Shown: piece after piece, positions 27,001 to 39,300 of the stretch
How positions within the stretch are numbered: the stretch's first letter is position 1
How the letters are laid out: each line of letters starts with the position of its first letter
NCBI RefSeq assembly: GCF_020085105.1
Contig: NC_058044.1
Span: 24,859,206 to 24,923,205, forward strand
From: Siniperca chuatsi
Lineage: Eukaryota > Chordata > Actinopteri > Centrarchiformes > Sinipercidae
Length of the DNA: 64,000 nucleotides
Direction: 5' to 3'
The notes under the pieces: model-generated
Databases searched by the model: none
Seen by the model: the letters and a program-made list of their open reading frames with translations, nothing else
Told to the model about the DNA's origin: nothing
Position numbers and translations under genes: made by a program

Positions 27001-28185
27001 TCCCAGAGGGTCTCCCAATCCAGGAGATTATCCCGCCTCTTCCCCTCCCCTCCCCTCAGCACAGCATTGTTTTGCAGTTAGAGCTGGTTATTGCGACCCT
27101 AGGGGATAAGTGGGATGAATGGATACTGTAGACTTGGGGTGGCTAGACAGCATTATCCACAAGTACATTGGGTCATCAGTTTTTTACCCTTTCTTTGCAA
27201 CTCTTCAGTTTCAGTTGGTACTCTACCGTCGGTGTGTGAACTGTCATTTCATCCCAACATGGAGGCTAAAGTAAATGTGTCGCCACCTATTAGACACATT
27301 ACAAACCAGAGGACTGCCAGAGGACTATGAGTTAGTTTGTTTTTAAGGGTGAGGGTAATTCCCTCAGAACATAAGGCACCCAAATCATAATCTCTTAAGT
27401 AGCGTCTTGACAGCATCTATGATGTCCCTCATGTCTTGGCAGATCTGGTCCATTTGTAGTCTATCTCTTACAGGCGAGGTCCCTCAGTGTGAGCTGTGTA
27501 TCTGTAACTTCCATGCTAATTCTAAAAAGTTTTTTGAGAACCCCTAACCTGTAAGTAATGAGGAAGTTGAATTTAAAGACTGCTGCAAACTACAAAGATC
27601 CCCTTTATTACTGCAGAGTGACAAAGCCAGTACTGTTGGCGCCTGGATAAGAATGTTAGCAGACGCTTGATACCGCATCAGTATCTGCTATAGATGGCAT
27701 CAGGGGAAAATATACCTAATTCTTAAAAAAAGATTTAATTATTTCTAGCGTTTAGAAGATGTGCAACCACTGACATTTCATCTGAGCTTTTTCCCTATAA
27801 AAACTTCACAGTTAATCATAACTTAATGGCAGATGCTACATCAAGTCTATGACAGCCAACAGCTTCAAAACCCAGGCTACTAATCTGAATATCCATCTGG
27901 ACAATGTGACAAATGAAATATGAGAAGAAAGCTGGCATGAAGTGACTTACATTTGTGTCATTATGTCATTCAAAAAGACTCCATCCAGTAATTCAGAAAA
28001 GTCCAAGTGCATGCCCCCATCATTTGGCACAAATGTCTTCACCTAAATGACAAAGAGAATACAGGATGAGAGGTTGATATCACAGTGTCTGGCAGGAAAT
28101 CAGAGCCTGATGCTTTTCTTACCCAAGTGACAAGGGGGCTCAGCATGAATTGATCCAGACAGGGCAGAAAAACTCCACTTTCCAT
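9504..28185 (-). CDS. Girdin/Daple (CCDC88) family protein, closest by eye to girdin (ccdc88a/ccdc88b-like)
   Basis: I assembled 29 coding exons: 28123-28185, 27951-28042, 26267-26372, 24114-24183, 23407-23465, 23228-23311, 22673-22813, 22183-22361, 21001-21082, 19970-20128, 19551-19697, 19187-19331, 17903-18580, 17601-17806, 17286-17480, 16527-16657, 16279-16420, 15977-16150, 15539-15700, 15091-15368, 14789-14932, 14471-14657, 14129-14274, 13798-13890, 12917-13128, 11982-12062, 11120-11374, 10862-10927, 9504-10588. All phases agree and the sum is 5562 nt (1853 aa; girdin about 1870). Residues about 1-205 form the HOOK-type microtubule-binding domain ([20 protein letters not shown] at the start; [20 protein letters not shown] within). 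Long coiled coil follows at about 240-480 and 640-1290, interrupted by a non-coil exon. A basic motif [17 protein letters not shown], the phosphoinositide-binding motif in girdin, is at about 1285-1302. The Ser-rich tail holds PPVKPPR (SH3-ligand type). I see no Gα-binding (GBA) motif and no GCV PDZ-binding end. The 11374 acceptor and the 19970 donor (GTTGTT) are the weakest borders. The family scaffolds actin, membranes and polarity complexes. The paralogue assignment is not settled. Confidence 0.88.
12308..12355. repeat. (CA)24 microsatellite
   Basis: Uninterrupted AC dinucleotides over 48 bases, in the girdin-like intron 12063-12916. Confidence 0.95.
12681..12916 (-). CDS. Possible alternative 3'-terminal exon extension of the girdin-like gene
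   Basis: If the donor at 12915-12916 (A|GTGAGT) is not used, the exon at 12917-13128 reads on in frame for 77 codons: [20 protein letters not shown] at the start, a basic middle, and RRRKKAK at the end. The stop TAA is at 12681-12683. A minus-strand AATAAA overlaps the stop (plus TTTATT, 12680-12685) and another lies 16 bases on (12664-12669). An open frame followed directly by poly(A) signals suggests intronic polyadenylation that would give a short isoform of about 1435 aa lacking the Ser-rich tail. This is inference; it may be chance read-through. Confidence 0.35.
13260..13760 (-). repeat. Dispersed repeat family C, reverse copy
   Basis: Contains GTACCTGCCCAGCACCAAAC, CAAAGTTAGCAACTAGCTGG and TTTCCCTCAGGAAGTTGGTG, the complement of words in the 57050-57450 copy. 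It lies in the intron between girdin-like exons 13798-13890 and 12917-13128. Confidence 0.6.
14974..15008. repeat. (CA)n microsatellite
   Basis: About 17 uninterrupted AC units in the 158-bp girdin-like intron 14933-15090, so the array takes up over a fifth of a short intron. Confidence 0.9.
20215..20830 (-). repeat. Dispersed repeat family C, reverse copy
   Basis: Contains AAAGCTGCATTGATCAATGT, GACAAAGTTAGTGACTAGCA, TATTTCCCTCAGGAGTTCAG and AACATGACTCCAAATGAATG, the complement of family C words. It lies in the girdin-like intron 20129-21000. Confidence 0.6.
24835..25440 (+). repeat. Dispersed repeat family A with internal tandem subrepeats
   Basis: Lies in the girdin-like intron 24184-26266. 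Three successive, diverged copies of a unit of about 150 bp are built on CAACTATTGGATGGATTGC, AAATTTGGTACAGACATTCA and TTTCCTCTAGTGCCACC. It ends with GTGCTAATTAGCAATAATAA and is typical of percomorph interspersed repeats. Confidence 0.6.
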
Positions 28186-28900
28186 CGTTGCCAAGGTTGT
28201 GGGTGATTAATCACAACAGAATATCCCAGCTGTTTCAATCAGGAAAAGACTGGTAGCAACCTAGTCACTACATTTTCTTCAGAAGTGAGCCAGTCTTGCA
28301 GATTCAAATCGTCCCATCCATCTTATTTAAACTAGTTGAGCATTTCCTCTCGGCACTGCGGTTTAGATTGTCGGTGTTTCACACAGACTCCTCTTGCCAC
28401 TAACAGCTACGAGATCCGGGAGTTTAAATGTCGCCAAGTCGGTGTTCAAGCACAGTCCTATCCGCATTTTGTCCCGCAACACCACACACACATCCTCCTT
28501 GGTCCTCTGCTGCAAAGGCATCTGCCGTTAGCCCCCCGCCCCCCCAGATTCCCTGCTCGTCACACAGAAAGAGTTAGCACTGATGTATGACTGATTTTTA
28601 ACAAAAATATTAAACAACCAAAAGTGACAGTTTAGCCAAATGCGCTAATTCCTTTTAAAAACTCGTAGTCTAAACACCATAAAATGCAATGTTCCCTCCC
28701 TTTGGAGTCATAGTTTGAAGCCACTGCAGCAGAAGTGCTAATAGAGCCATGAAATATCTTTGCCTTTAATCTGTTACCATGACAACGGCGCCCCCACCCC
28801 TCCCCATTAGCTGCAGCAGCCTTTCACGCCACAACAAAAGCAGCACTGCTGCTAACGCACCCACTTCAACGTTAGCCACTTAGCGGGAGACGATATTTTG
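28186..28900 (-). promoter_or_regulatory. 5' flank of the girdin-like gene, GC-rich with an X-box
   Basis: Sequence upstream (minus strand) of the ATG at 28183-28185, with pyrimidine runs and a GC-rich patch near 28525-28560 and 28787-28805. It contains a consensus-like RFX X-box, listed separately. There are no coding features I trust; short frames here lack splice or homology support. Confidence 0.4.
28773..28786. promoter_or_regulatory. RFX-type X-box
   Basis: GTTACCATGACAAC matches the RFX consensus GTNRCC-N2-RGYAAC in every constrained position. It lies about 590 bases 5' of the girdin-like ATG, next to a GC-rich patch. RFX factors drive ciliary and centrosomal genes. Function here is inferred from the motif and its position. 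Confidence 0.5.
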
Positions 28901-30368
28901 TTGTTCAAGAAACTATAAAGAGCCATAACAAAAATAGGATATACGACCACATCTTTATTTTAATTAACTATTTTAAAATGTTGCCACATTTCACCGAATA
29001 AACAACTACAAACAAAGTTTCATTTCCAAGTATATTCCCCCAACATGAATACCTTACTGTATAATGTAGCCTAATATGATATTACACAAAAAGATTTGGT
29101 TCAGCTCAGAGAACCTGTTCAGCCTGCTCAACTGAATTTAAAAGGGTGTACTTTATCCAAACTTTGGCTGCCAAAGGTTGTAATGGTGCTATGGCACCAC
29201 CCTGTGTTAAAGACTGGAAGCAAATCTGTAAATATGTCATAGATGTCTGTTAGACTGTAAAAAAACCTTGTAATACTACACTGTGATGACAGTATACTAA
29301 TAATGTACAAAGTTATATTCTTTTGTGGTGCTGTTGAAGTGTTGCGTTAAACAGAGAGGTGTTTCTGTTATTTAGCTTGCCCTCATTGATATAAACGGGG
29401 TGGACACAATAATAAAAACATCTGCCAGTGTAACGTAGTAAAATTCAACAGCACCACAAAAATGTAATTATATCAATATAGATTATTATTAGTTTAGTCT
29501 ATCAATATAGATTATTAGTTATATAAAGCTAGAGTTGTAGAGTCGTTATTCTTTAATAGTGTGTAAAAAGTGTTGTTTTAAATAGCTGTACTTTTTTGCA
29601 AATGCATTCACTGTCTATAACAATAATAATGCAAAATTTTAAATGACTAAATGATTTCTTTGAAAAAATGATAAGCATGTTCTAAATTTCAATCTTAATA
29701 CATTTGATGAATCTAAATGCCAGATGTGAGATGTTTTCCCTCAGTCAACAGCCAAATATACAGTATATAGTCCACTTGTATTAAAAGAGGAAACAGTAGT
29801 TTGTACTGTTATTTGACATAAAATATAATCCAAGTGTTTCATCTTTATTACAACTGCAGGCAATATAGCATTAAAGTACTAAGTGCTATGCAAATCCAAA
29901 AGTATTAAAAAGTTTATAAAACACAAATTAAAACTGCAAACAAAAATTGTGCATCATCATTAAATACTAAATGTGATTTGTTTTGGTGCATTTGATGGGA
30001 TATGTTTATGGAATTAAATACATTTCACATAGAGCATATTGATTTTATAATCAGCATATTGCTTGTCTTAGTATGTAGTTTGCATTTGAATATTGCTTTC
30101 AATATTCATGCAGCATAGCATGCCCATATAACAGTCAACAATTAATTGTTGTAAAGTGGTTAGATACTATGACTGTAACTTGCAACTGCAGTGAGTCAAA
30201 TTATAACCTCAACATTGTCTTTATTGACTGCAATTGAATCTATTAAAATAACGTCACAAAATAAAAGTCAAGTCTAATAGTGTAAGTCACATTCTCATAC
30301 TGCGTACATGTCTTGTAAAATATTCAGCCTTATGATGCTTTAGGATATAGAAAGACATTCTGTGCTTA
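28901..30368. other. AT-rich intergenic region, includes pld5 3'UTR
   Basis: Very AT-rich sequence between the girdin-like promoter and the pld5 stop, with no gene-like open frame. A minus-strand AATAAA (plus TTTATT at 29844-29849) about 520 bases past the pld5 stop is a candidate poly(A) signal. A small inverted-repeat element sits at 29311-29475. Confidence 0.45.
29311..29475. repeat. Small inverted-repeat (MITE-like) element
   Basis: TTTTGTGGTGCTGTTGAA at 29321-29338 is matched by its perfect reverse complement at 29444-29461. Weaker complementarity continues outward through A/T-rich ends. Total size is about 165 bp with no coding capacity. Confidence 0.5.
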
Positions 30369-33300
30369 TCAAGATAAAGGGTTCTTCCACTCATTCTCCT
30401 CCTTAGTCTCCATATGAATTTTGGCTTGTTGCAGGTTTCTGTATGTGCCCTGTTGATCTTTGTTTCCTTTTAGGCTCTTAGCGTAACGTGACCTCCAGTC
30501 TCTTTCAAAAGCAGCCTTGACGTGTTCCAGGACTGTCACTCCACTCTCTTTAAGATTATTTTTCATCTTGACCACCAGTCCAACTCCTGCATTAATGGCA
30601 AAGTCACTCCCAACCCAGTCATGGTTACCTGTGGACAAACAGCAAACCTTAGATATTGTGTTTGTAACAGGTCTCAAGGAAAAATCACTTTGAGTCCCAG
30701 CACTGTGCTTTTCTTTCTGGTGTGCATGTTCAAATGTATATGCAGTTTGGTGCTTGTGTGTCAGTTTCTGTGTGTGAGTGAGCAAACATTATAAAGCAAT
30801 AGTTCCACATTTGGAAAAATACCCTTCTTTGCTGTCTTGCTGAGGGTTAGATGAGAAGATTGATACCATTCACACCATATACTGTGTGTCTGTTAAATAT
30901 GAAGCTACAGCCAGGAGATGGCTAGCTTAGCTTAGCTAGTCTGGCTCTGTCCAAAGGTGAAGAAATCTGCCTAGCACCCACCTCTAAAGGTGATTAACGC
31001 GTTATATCTTGTTAGTTTAACATCGTTAATCGTTACGAAAAACCATAGGTATTTTACGAAGAGTTATGTGCTGGACTATTTCTTGGCCGGGCACTGTGAC
31101 TTCCTGGAGTCTCTGGTAGCTTGCTTAGCACACCTCACAGTGACAATAAGACTAGTAGTCTCCCATAATCCCTATATACTGTATGATAGATGTAAACTAG
31201 CTAGCAACGGATGCATTGACCATGTGTGTGTGGGAGTGTGTTAGTGTTTAGCTCAGCCTCTGACTGAAAGAACTCTGGTTCTTTCTGTTATTTCCCTCCA
31301 GTCTCTCTCCTTTCTCCTCTTGTGTTTGTTTATGAAGCGAATTCATAAAGCGAATTGAAACATTTTCAACACGTCAATTCGTGTTGTCCTGGGCGAATAT
31401 GTGTCTAATCACGTCTTAACTTTGACTGTATGCAAGTACATGGGAAGTTACTGCTCCAAGTCAAGAAAAGTAAAACTGTAAAACTGCAACCTGTTGGTTT
31501 TCCACTTTTGTTTTTGTACAGATTGAACGCAATAGTTAACTTTAGTGGTGTTCTTAGGCAGAGTTTTTTTTTTCTTTGGACACAGCCAGGCTAGTTGTTT
31601 CCCCCTGTTTTCAGTCTTTGTGCTAAGCTAAGCTAACTGTCTCCTGGCTGTAGCTTCATATTTAACAGATAAACATGAGAGTGGTATTAATCTTCTCATC
31701 TAACTCTAGGCCAGAAAGCGAACAAGCCTATTTCCCAAACTATTCTATATTAGTACTATAAAAAAGTACTGTCTAATGTTTTTAAAATAGCACTCGTGCT
31801 AAAATCAAGACCCACTAAAATACCTTTAAAATGTGTAAATGCAAATAAAATCGACGTAAAAATGTATGTAAATGTAAATTGAATTTGTTGCAAACACATT
31901 ATACACTGCCTACCAATGTAGACAGCATTGTCGGTCACCATGTACTTGTTGTGGTTGAGTCCATGTTGAATGTCATCCTCTTTCTCCTTGTGACTAAAAA
32001 ACCTCTGCAAAAAATTAAGTTTAACAGTGTGTAAGATACCACATCCACTCAATGTAACATTTGCAGTATGAATCAAGAAGTTCACTGCAAATACTAAACT
32101 ACAGCTTTTGTAAAACATGTTTGGAGGAATTATGCTAACTGACGTACCACCTCTAATGAACAGTTGCGCAGCTGCATGCAGAGCGACTTGAGGGAGGTGA
32201 CAAAGTTAAAGGTGAGGGGGTGAGTCTTCTTCCAGAAACTTATCAGCAGGCGAACTCTGACTCCTCTCAGTACCACAGCCTCTCTGATCACCTCATCAAT
32301 AGGTGACCAGTACCTATTGATGCAACCATTGTAATTAGACATGTTTTACAATCTAAAGGCAATGATACACTTACAGTGTGTTTCTCAAATTTAAGTTACT
32401 GAAAGATTTGATTTCATTCAATTTTTCATCCCTAGACCAACAAATATAGAATTTATAATTATAAAAACTTATCTGTCACAAGAAACTATGTTTGAATGTC
32501 AAAGTTCTTAGGAATATAGAGTTTTAATGTACCTTGTGACTGAGGTTCCTCTGAAACTCCTGTTCACCAGAGGGAGGTAGTCTGTCACGGATATGAAGAT
32601 AAATGTCTTTGCACTCTGGATGACTTGATAGATGGCGTCTACATCTCTGGTGCGATCTTTAGAGCAGAAGACTTCAGGAGAGGTCTGCAGAAAGGATACA
32701 TCACTCAGACAAGTTTGTACTCAAAATTATATAAAGATTACAAAAATGATTTAGACGTTTTTGAATATTCGGTTTGTTTCAGTTCATCAAACAAAAGTTG
32801 ACAAAAGTATCTTTTAATTTACACTCCACTGAAAAATGTTACACTGATGAGGACAACATCATTTGGGTTTATAAGTTTCCAAACTGACAGATTCAGTGTA
32901 ACATTTTGACAGAGGAGGCTAAAGGGCAAGAAAAACAACAAGGCACATTTCTCCACCCATGTATCACTACTGGAAGAAGTGAGGCACAAGAGCAGGTTGG
33001 AGTTGCCAGCAGCTTCTGACAGCATGACTTCATTAGTTCCTGTAGGATGATAAATGTCCTAAATGCAACTGATAAGCGTCTTGTCGCTTAGAGGGTAACA
33101 AGATTCATTACTGTCAAATTAGGCTGAGGTACTGAGATATTCAGACTCAAGATGCTCCTCAGCGTGATAGTAACATGATTAATCACCCGCCGTGTGTGTC
33201 TGTTATTAGTCGGTAATGAAATTTTTATATGACATTCACCATCTCATCCAGAGTCAGGAAATTGGTGCCTTAAGTGGAATATAAACCAGTCTAAGAATGC

Positions 33301-36300
33301 ATTACGGACACAACCTGTGGGTTGTGCATTTTGTATAGAGTCAATCGTAACATACAGTAAATACTGCAACATAACAAAGTCGTTCCTCACAGAGACATAT
33401 GCAGTGGCCTGGGTGGTGTTCAGTTGTAGCTCCAGGGCGTCATGTCTCCCGTAGAGGGCTGTAACTCTCTTTGACCAGATGGAGGGGATGTAGTCCCTCT
33501 CATGGAGCTGCCAGTAAAATGAAAAGACTCGGTGGAGGTCCAGAGCCAGACAGCTGCAGTTATATACCACCAAGCCCAGTTCTTTCCTCTGTGGGGTGTC
33601 AGAAAGGAGCACATAGAGAGAGGTGATGCAGCAGAAAAGTTGCAGTGTAGGTTTGTTTACTGGGTAGACATGCTTTAGCAATGTGAGAGAGGAATTAGAG
33701 TTAAATAAAAGGCAAAAGTGATTTTAGATTAAGAATAGTAACACTCTGCGAGAGGATCTGCTCATCTAATAGTAGTAATTTTAAGATTAGAATAGGATCA
33801 GGATTTAAAGAGCATTAAAGAGTCTCTAGGCTCAGTGGTGCTTTGAGCTAAATGCTTACATTAGCATGCTAACATGCTGATCATATATAATATTTACCAT
33901 GTATGGCAACCATAGTAAATATTATACATTTTAGTTGGGCGTATAAGCATGTTGCTAAGTAGCACAAAACACAACAGCTAAGGCTGCTAGTACTTTGTCA
34001 TAAATCAAAGTACTGGATGAATTGAAATTTTGACCTGATGATGGCGCTAGATGAAAAGTTAAGGTATCACCAAAGTTATTACAATTCATCAATTAATTTG
34101 TGTACCACATTTCATGACAAATCCATCAAAGAGTTGTCAAGACATTTCACTCAAAACCACTAATATCAACCTCATGGTGGTGCTAGAGGAAAAGTCAGGG
34201 GAGTCAATAGGAGGTATCCACTAGGCAGAGTGGGCATATGTACCAATGGTAAATGGCAATCCATCCAATCATTGTTGAGATATCTCAGCCTGGACCAAAG
34301 TGGTGGGTTACCGACCGACCGACAGACCAACATTGCCATCCATAGAGCTGCTAGCATTGCTAAAAACAGCAAAATGAAAAGTGAACAAGAGACAGTTGTT
34401 CTAAATATATTCTTGCCTGGCCAGCAGAAATTTGTTTTGTGTTTATTCTATTTTGGTGAGTGACCCAGAAGCAAGCACACAGAGGTTTCAGTCTATTCTA
34501 CTGAATGTATGGTGAATTTCTGACAGATTCTGCCTTGCTCCCTTTTTGTCTCTCTTCTTTCCTGCTCTTCTATCATTTGCTCTGTACGGAGTGTGTGTAT
34601 GTGTGCACGCCACTTCCTTCCCTCTAGCTCCTTCGTTAATTACACTGAACAGTAGTTCTACCTCGAGCCAGTATTGAAGCATGAAAACTGCCAGGCAATC
34701 ACTTCAAGTAGTAGTATGCTAATGCTCCCTGGATCCTCCTCTGTGAATTACTACATGTTAAATGCAAAGGGAAATGCTACTTGTCTTTCTGGACTGCCTC
34801 AGGCAGCATCTTCAATCATCCCTGATGCCCATTAAGAGTTGCTGGAGTAACTGTATGTACCGGTGTACAGTGGAATTAATCCAGACTCTGTGTTTCAAGT
34901 CCTTGTGGGGTGCCAAGGTCAATTTGTGTACGTCAGCTTTTATTTCTTAGAGACCAAAAGCTACTGTGGCCATTTTGAGGCCAGAAATGAACTGCAGACT
35001 TGACCACACCTGACTGCAGGCGCTCATTTATCCTCAGGTTGTTGATGTTTGTTGTTACCTTGGAGAGCGACCTCCAATCCATATCAGCACTCCCGATGTA
35101 AATATGCTTCCGATCCACTATCCAGAATGAGGAATGTAGTCGTCCTCTGGTAAGAGCTGTCATATTAACAAAATGAACCTCTGCATCTAGAGAGCGTGAG
35201 ACAGAGAGACAGACATGGAGTGGTAAGTATGAAAGGTTTGAAAGAATGAGATAGAGAGAATCGAAAATCTGCCAATTGGATCTTGGTCTGTCTGACGGAC
35301 ACGTGGGCAAAGCAAGCAGGCAGCCTGAGAGGCAAAGGCTTCGAAAGGAAACCAGTCAGGTACATTTGCACATTCGTGATTTTTTTACCTTCACTGTGAA
35401 GTTTGGCAGACATGAAGGTTGTATGACCCGTGCTGTGGAGCTGCTGGATGGAGCTGCACGGTGTAAATGAACCTACATCTGTTTTCCTTGAGACAAATCA
35501 GAGATACTGTATGCGATATGTACAATATTGTGCTTCTGGCCTAAAACAGGCAACTAAAAAAATGACTAAAATTGTCATGAAATACATGGGAATCTTCTTT
35601 TAAAAACTGGTTTGTGCACAAGAAATGTTGTCGGGTGAGTTGTTAGGAGCTATAAATCTTCGGTCTAGTTGGCTACAGTGACAAACTACAAATTGCTTTT
35701 ATAAAATGAAAATATGACAGTCACTCACTGTGTGCTGCCAAGGTCTTCAGTTCAGCAGAGTTAGTCAGACTGCTGGCAATCTTCAGTTTAACCCCACGAG
35801 ATTTCAGACTGAGCAGTCTCTGGAACAAAAGCTGACCCTGAGGAAGAGAGTGATGTTCTGTATTACTGTAGTTGGGCATCTGAGCAGCGTTTTCTGAATG
35901 TCTTTTAAAAGGGCAATACTCACATCTCAGCAGGACTAACCTCATTAAAAGACTATATACAGATTTACTTGAAAATAATTGCATTTCCTCTTACAGAACA
36001 CCTGGGAAATGCAATTGGTTCATGCTCTGCTGGAATGTAAGGGGATACATTCAGACAGTCTGCCATGACTTTGTACCTGTTTGGCAGTGCTTGGCGTTGT
36101 TTCCGGGTCCCAGGGGTTTAAGGCCCAGACAGGTGACACCACCTCAACTGAGTGCTTTGCCTGGTCCAACAGTGTGTGAAAGCCAACAGAGAGAGAGAGG
36201 TGGGGTCTGACATCCACGGGAAGAGAGAGGTCGTCTGGAATATTCTCCACAAGCTCGATGCTGAAAGTAACACATGCGCCTTGAGTTTCTGGACCGTTAA

Positions 36301-39300
36301 AGTGGAACTCAATGATTTTACACATCAAAATCTGTTTATTAAACAGACTTTGATGAACAAAGTCTGTGGAATAAAAAGATGATATCTCTGATTCTGCTGC
36401 AGCGATTTTGATACTTTTTCAAAATGAAAACTGTCCATCGTGAGTCTGACGACGTTATAGCAGTGCAATGCTAAATTGGTGGAGTACTCTTTTAAGAGTG
36501 TGTAGAAATATGGCACTGTACTCTTTAGGTGACAACACTTACAAAATCCTGAGTTTCCAAGGAACCAGTGAGAAACGAATCAGGAGCGACCTGATAATTT
36601 ATGAATCCTAGTCCCTAAATAACTCTGAATTGAGGATTATGTAGTAGATAATGATGAGTTACTGGAGAACAGACTTGAGATACTATGTTCATGAATCATT
36701 ATTTTATGATTAGTTCATAGACATTTTGCACTACACATGAATGCCAACCTTATTTTTTTCTTGCCTTTTTATGTTATCACGTCACACTTGCAGAGCATCT
36801 TACCGGCAGTCTCTGCTACAGTTTTCCTCTGTGATACCGTCCTCATCGTCCCCCCAAATGTCCACTGATGAGAAGATCAGCGCCACCAGCACAGCAAAGC
36901 AGCAGAGAAGGGCGAAGATGGCAATGCACTTCTGCTGGGTCTGGAAGAGGAGTTAGACACACACACATTAAGCAAAAGTCAGACTTAGTTCTTTAACGTG
37001 TTTTTGTGAAGGATGCATGAGCCGCAGCCCTGTAGAACTCATCTCTTCCCCTGTTGTGATACAGCAGGTTAACATCTTGCAGTGAAGACATACAAATGGG
37101 AAATGATCAGCCCTTAAATGCTAATGTCCACAGTCAATATCATTGATTAGAGGATAGGATTCATGCTCAATACAACAACAACTACATGTCTTCTTTTGAC
37201 AGTAGAAACCCTTGAATGGACAACCAGGCTGCAGAGGAATTCAAAACTCTGGAGCAAAAGTTCCCCAGCTTCACAAATCCCACTTTATGCCACAGAGCAG
37301 AGGACAAGTGAAGTGGAATGCTCTCCAGCTGACGGCAAATTGATACACACTAAAGCCCAACCATAAGGAATATTGGAAAGCTCTGGTTAATGCTTTTCTG
37401 TACACCACCTGCTTTGTTGTTCAAGCGAATCCCAGCTGAAAGGGATTTTATGACCTCTGTGTCAGGATGGATATGCCCAATGTCGCATTTATGACAAGCA
37501 ATATTAAAGGCTATATTGGTGTGCATGTATGTGTGCACAGTATGTGGTATATACTGGTTGTAATAATGGTGGAGTGACAGTCAGTGTGGTCAGTGGTTAT
37601 GAAGCAGCAGCCTCATTGCCCTGATCTCGCTCGAGGAGTCTTGATTTTCACTGTTTTAAAAGTGCAGTTAGGCACTTCTGTTTTGCTTACGACTACAGAT
37701 TTTCACCATCTCATTCCCTGCCCTGTTTGGCTTTGTCGGTTTTGTGAGCTGTCATCACATCTCATTACATATTCTCTTTTGTTGTGTTCAATCAATCAAA
37801 TGAATTGTATCCCACTGATAAGTTCGGTAGCTTTAACAGCAGCTTTTCTCAGAGAGATGACTCCCAGCTACAACTTTTATAAAATTTGACTATTGAACAG
37901 AAGAAAAACACTATTCAGCACCAAGTCATAGAGAAAACAGGGGTTGGAGGATGTTTGTCAACCTCATCTCACACTCTTTTCTACACTGTCTGTTTGGGGC
38001 AATGAGGCTGAAAGACTGGTGCAAACCGGATGCACCTTACACTCCTCTGCTGTCCACTGAGCTCTTCATCACATTTAGCAGAGTCAAGGACCATGCTTGA
38101 CTTGTGGATGTGTACATGGCTGCTAGGAAATAAAGCCTCATGATACAGAACAAGACTGACAGAATGAGACAGGTCAGTCGACTTACAGCTACCGATGCAG
38201 TAAGATACAATATTTCCTTCACTTCAGAAACATATAACATTTTCAATAAGTTTCCACAGCTGTTCACTGCAGTAAAAATAACCTTATCACTGAATTTAGA
38301 GCTGACACGATTAATTGATTATTCAGTTATTTGATTCAAAGAATGGCAATTGGAAAAATGGATAACTGTCATTTATCAAGCAGAAATGTCCATTATTAGC
38401 TGGTTCCAGCTTCACAAAAGTGTGAATTTTCTTATGTGATTTTCTTTTATATCATGGTAAATTGAAAGTTTTGGGGTTTGTTATGTTGGACAAATGTTAA
38501 GACAAAACAAATAATTTGAAGACATAGACTTTAGCTGTGAGAAATTGGGATAGTTGTTTTTTTTTATAGATTTGAGATTAAATCATTAAAAGAAAAGGAA
38601 TTGGCAATAATTTTGATAATCACTAGAATCTATCCAGCAAAAATGACAAACACTAGCTGGTTAGAGCTTCTCATAAATGTGAGAATTTTCTTTTTTCCCT
38701 GTTTTATATAAAAATAAATTGAATATCTTTGGGTTCTGTACTGTTGTTTGGACAAAACAATCAATTTGAATATGTACCCTCGGGCTGTGAGAAATTGGGA
38801 TAGTCATTTTTTAACTATTTTATAGACTGAATCCTTAATTGAAAATGAATTGGCCACAATTTTGATAATCAATAGAATCATCCAAGTCCTTTATCAAGCA
38901 AAATGCCAAATATTAGCTGGTTCCAGCTTCCCAAATGTGTGGATTTTCTTCTTTTCTCTGTTTTATATCATTATAAATTGATATATCTGATAATTTTCTG
39001 ACATTTCACAGGCTAAATGATTAATCGATTATTCCAAGAAATTATTGTTAATTGATAATGAAATTGTTAATCACAGCCCTAACTGTGTTTATTATACACA
39101 TCTGTGTTTTCACTGGATAACTGAAGAACACATGGAATGAATTTAAGGCTTCATTCAAATGAATCAGTGAATGAATAATGTAATGGAAGGCAGCAAGAAA
39201 AGCCTAAGGCAAACATGCACTAAAATCCCACCAACAGACAAAGTGAGAATAATATAACGTATTAAATAGATGCAGAGTGACGCAAGTGTAGTTGAGGGCT

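Noticed and set aside
28336-28590. 84-codon plus-strand frame near the girdin-like promoter
   Set aside because: GC-rich promoter-proximal sequence; no splice signals, homology or good start context, opposite to the gene.
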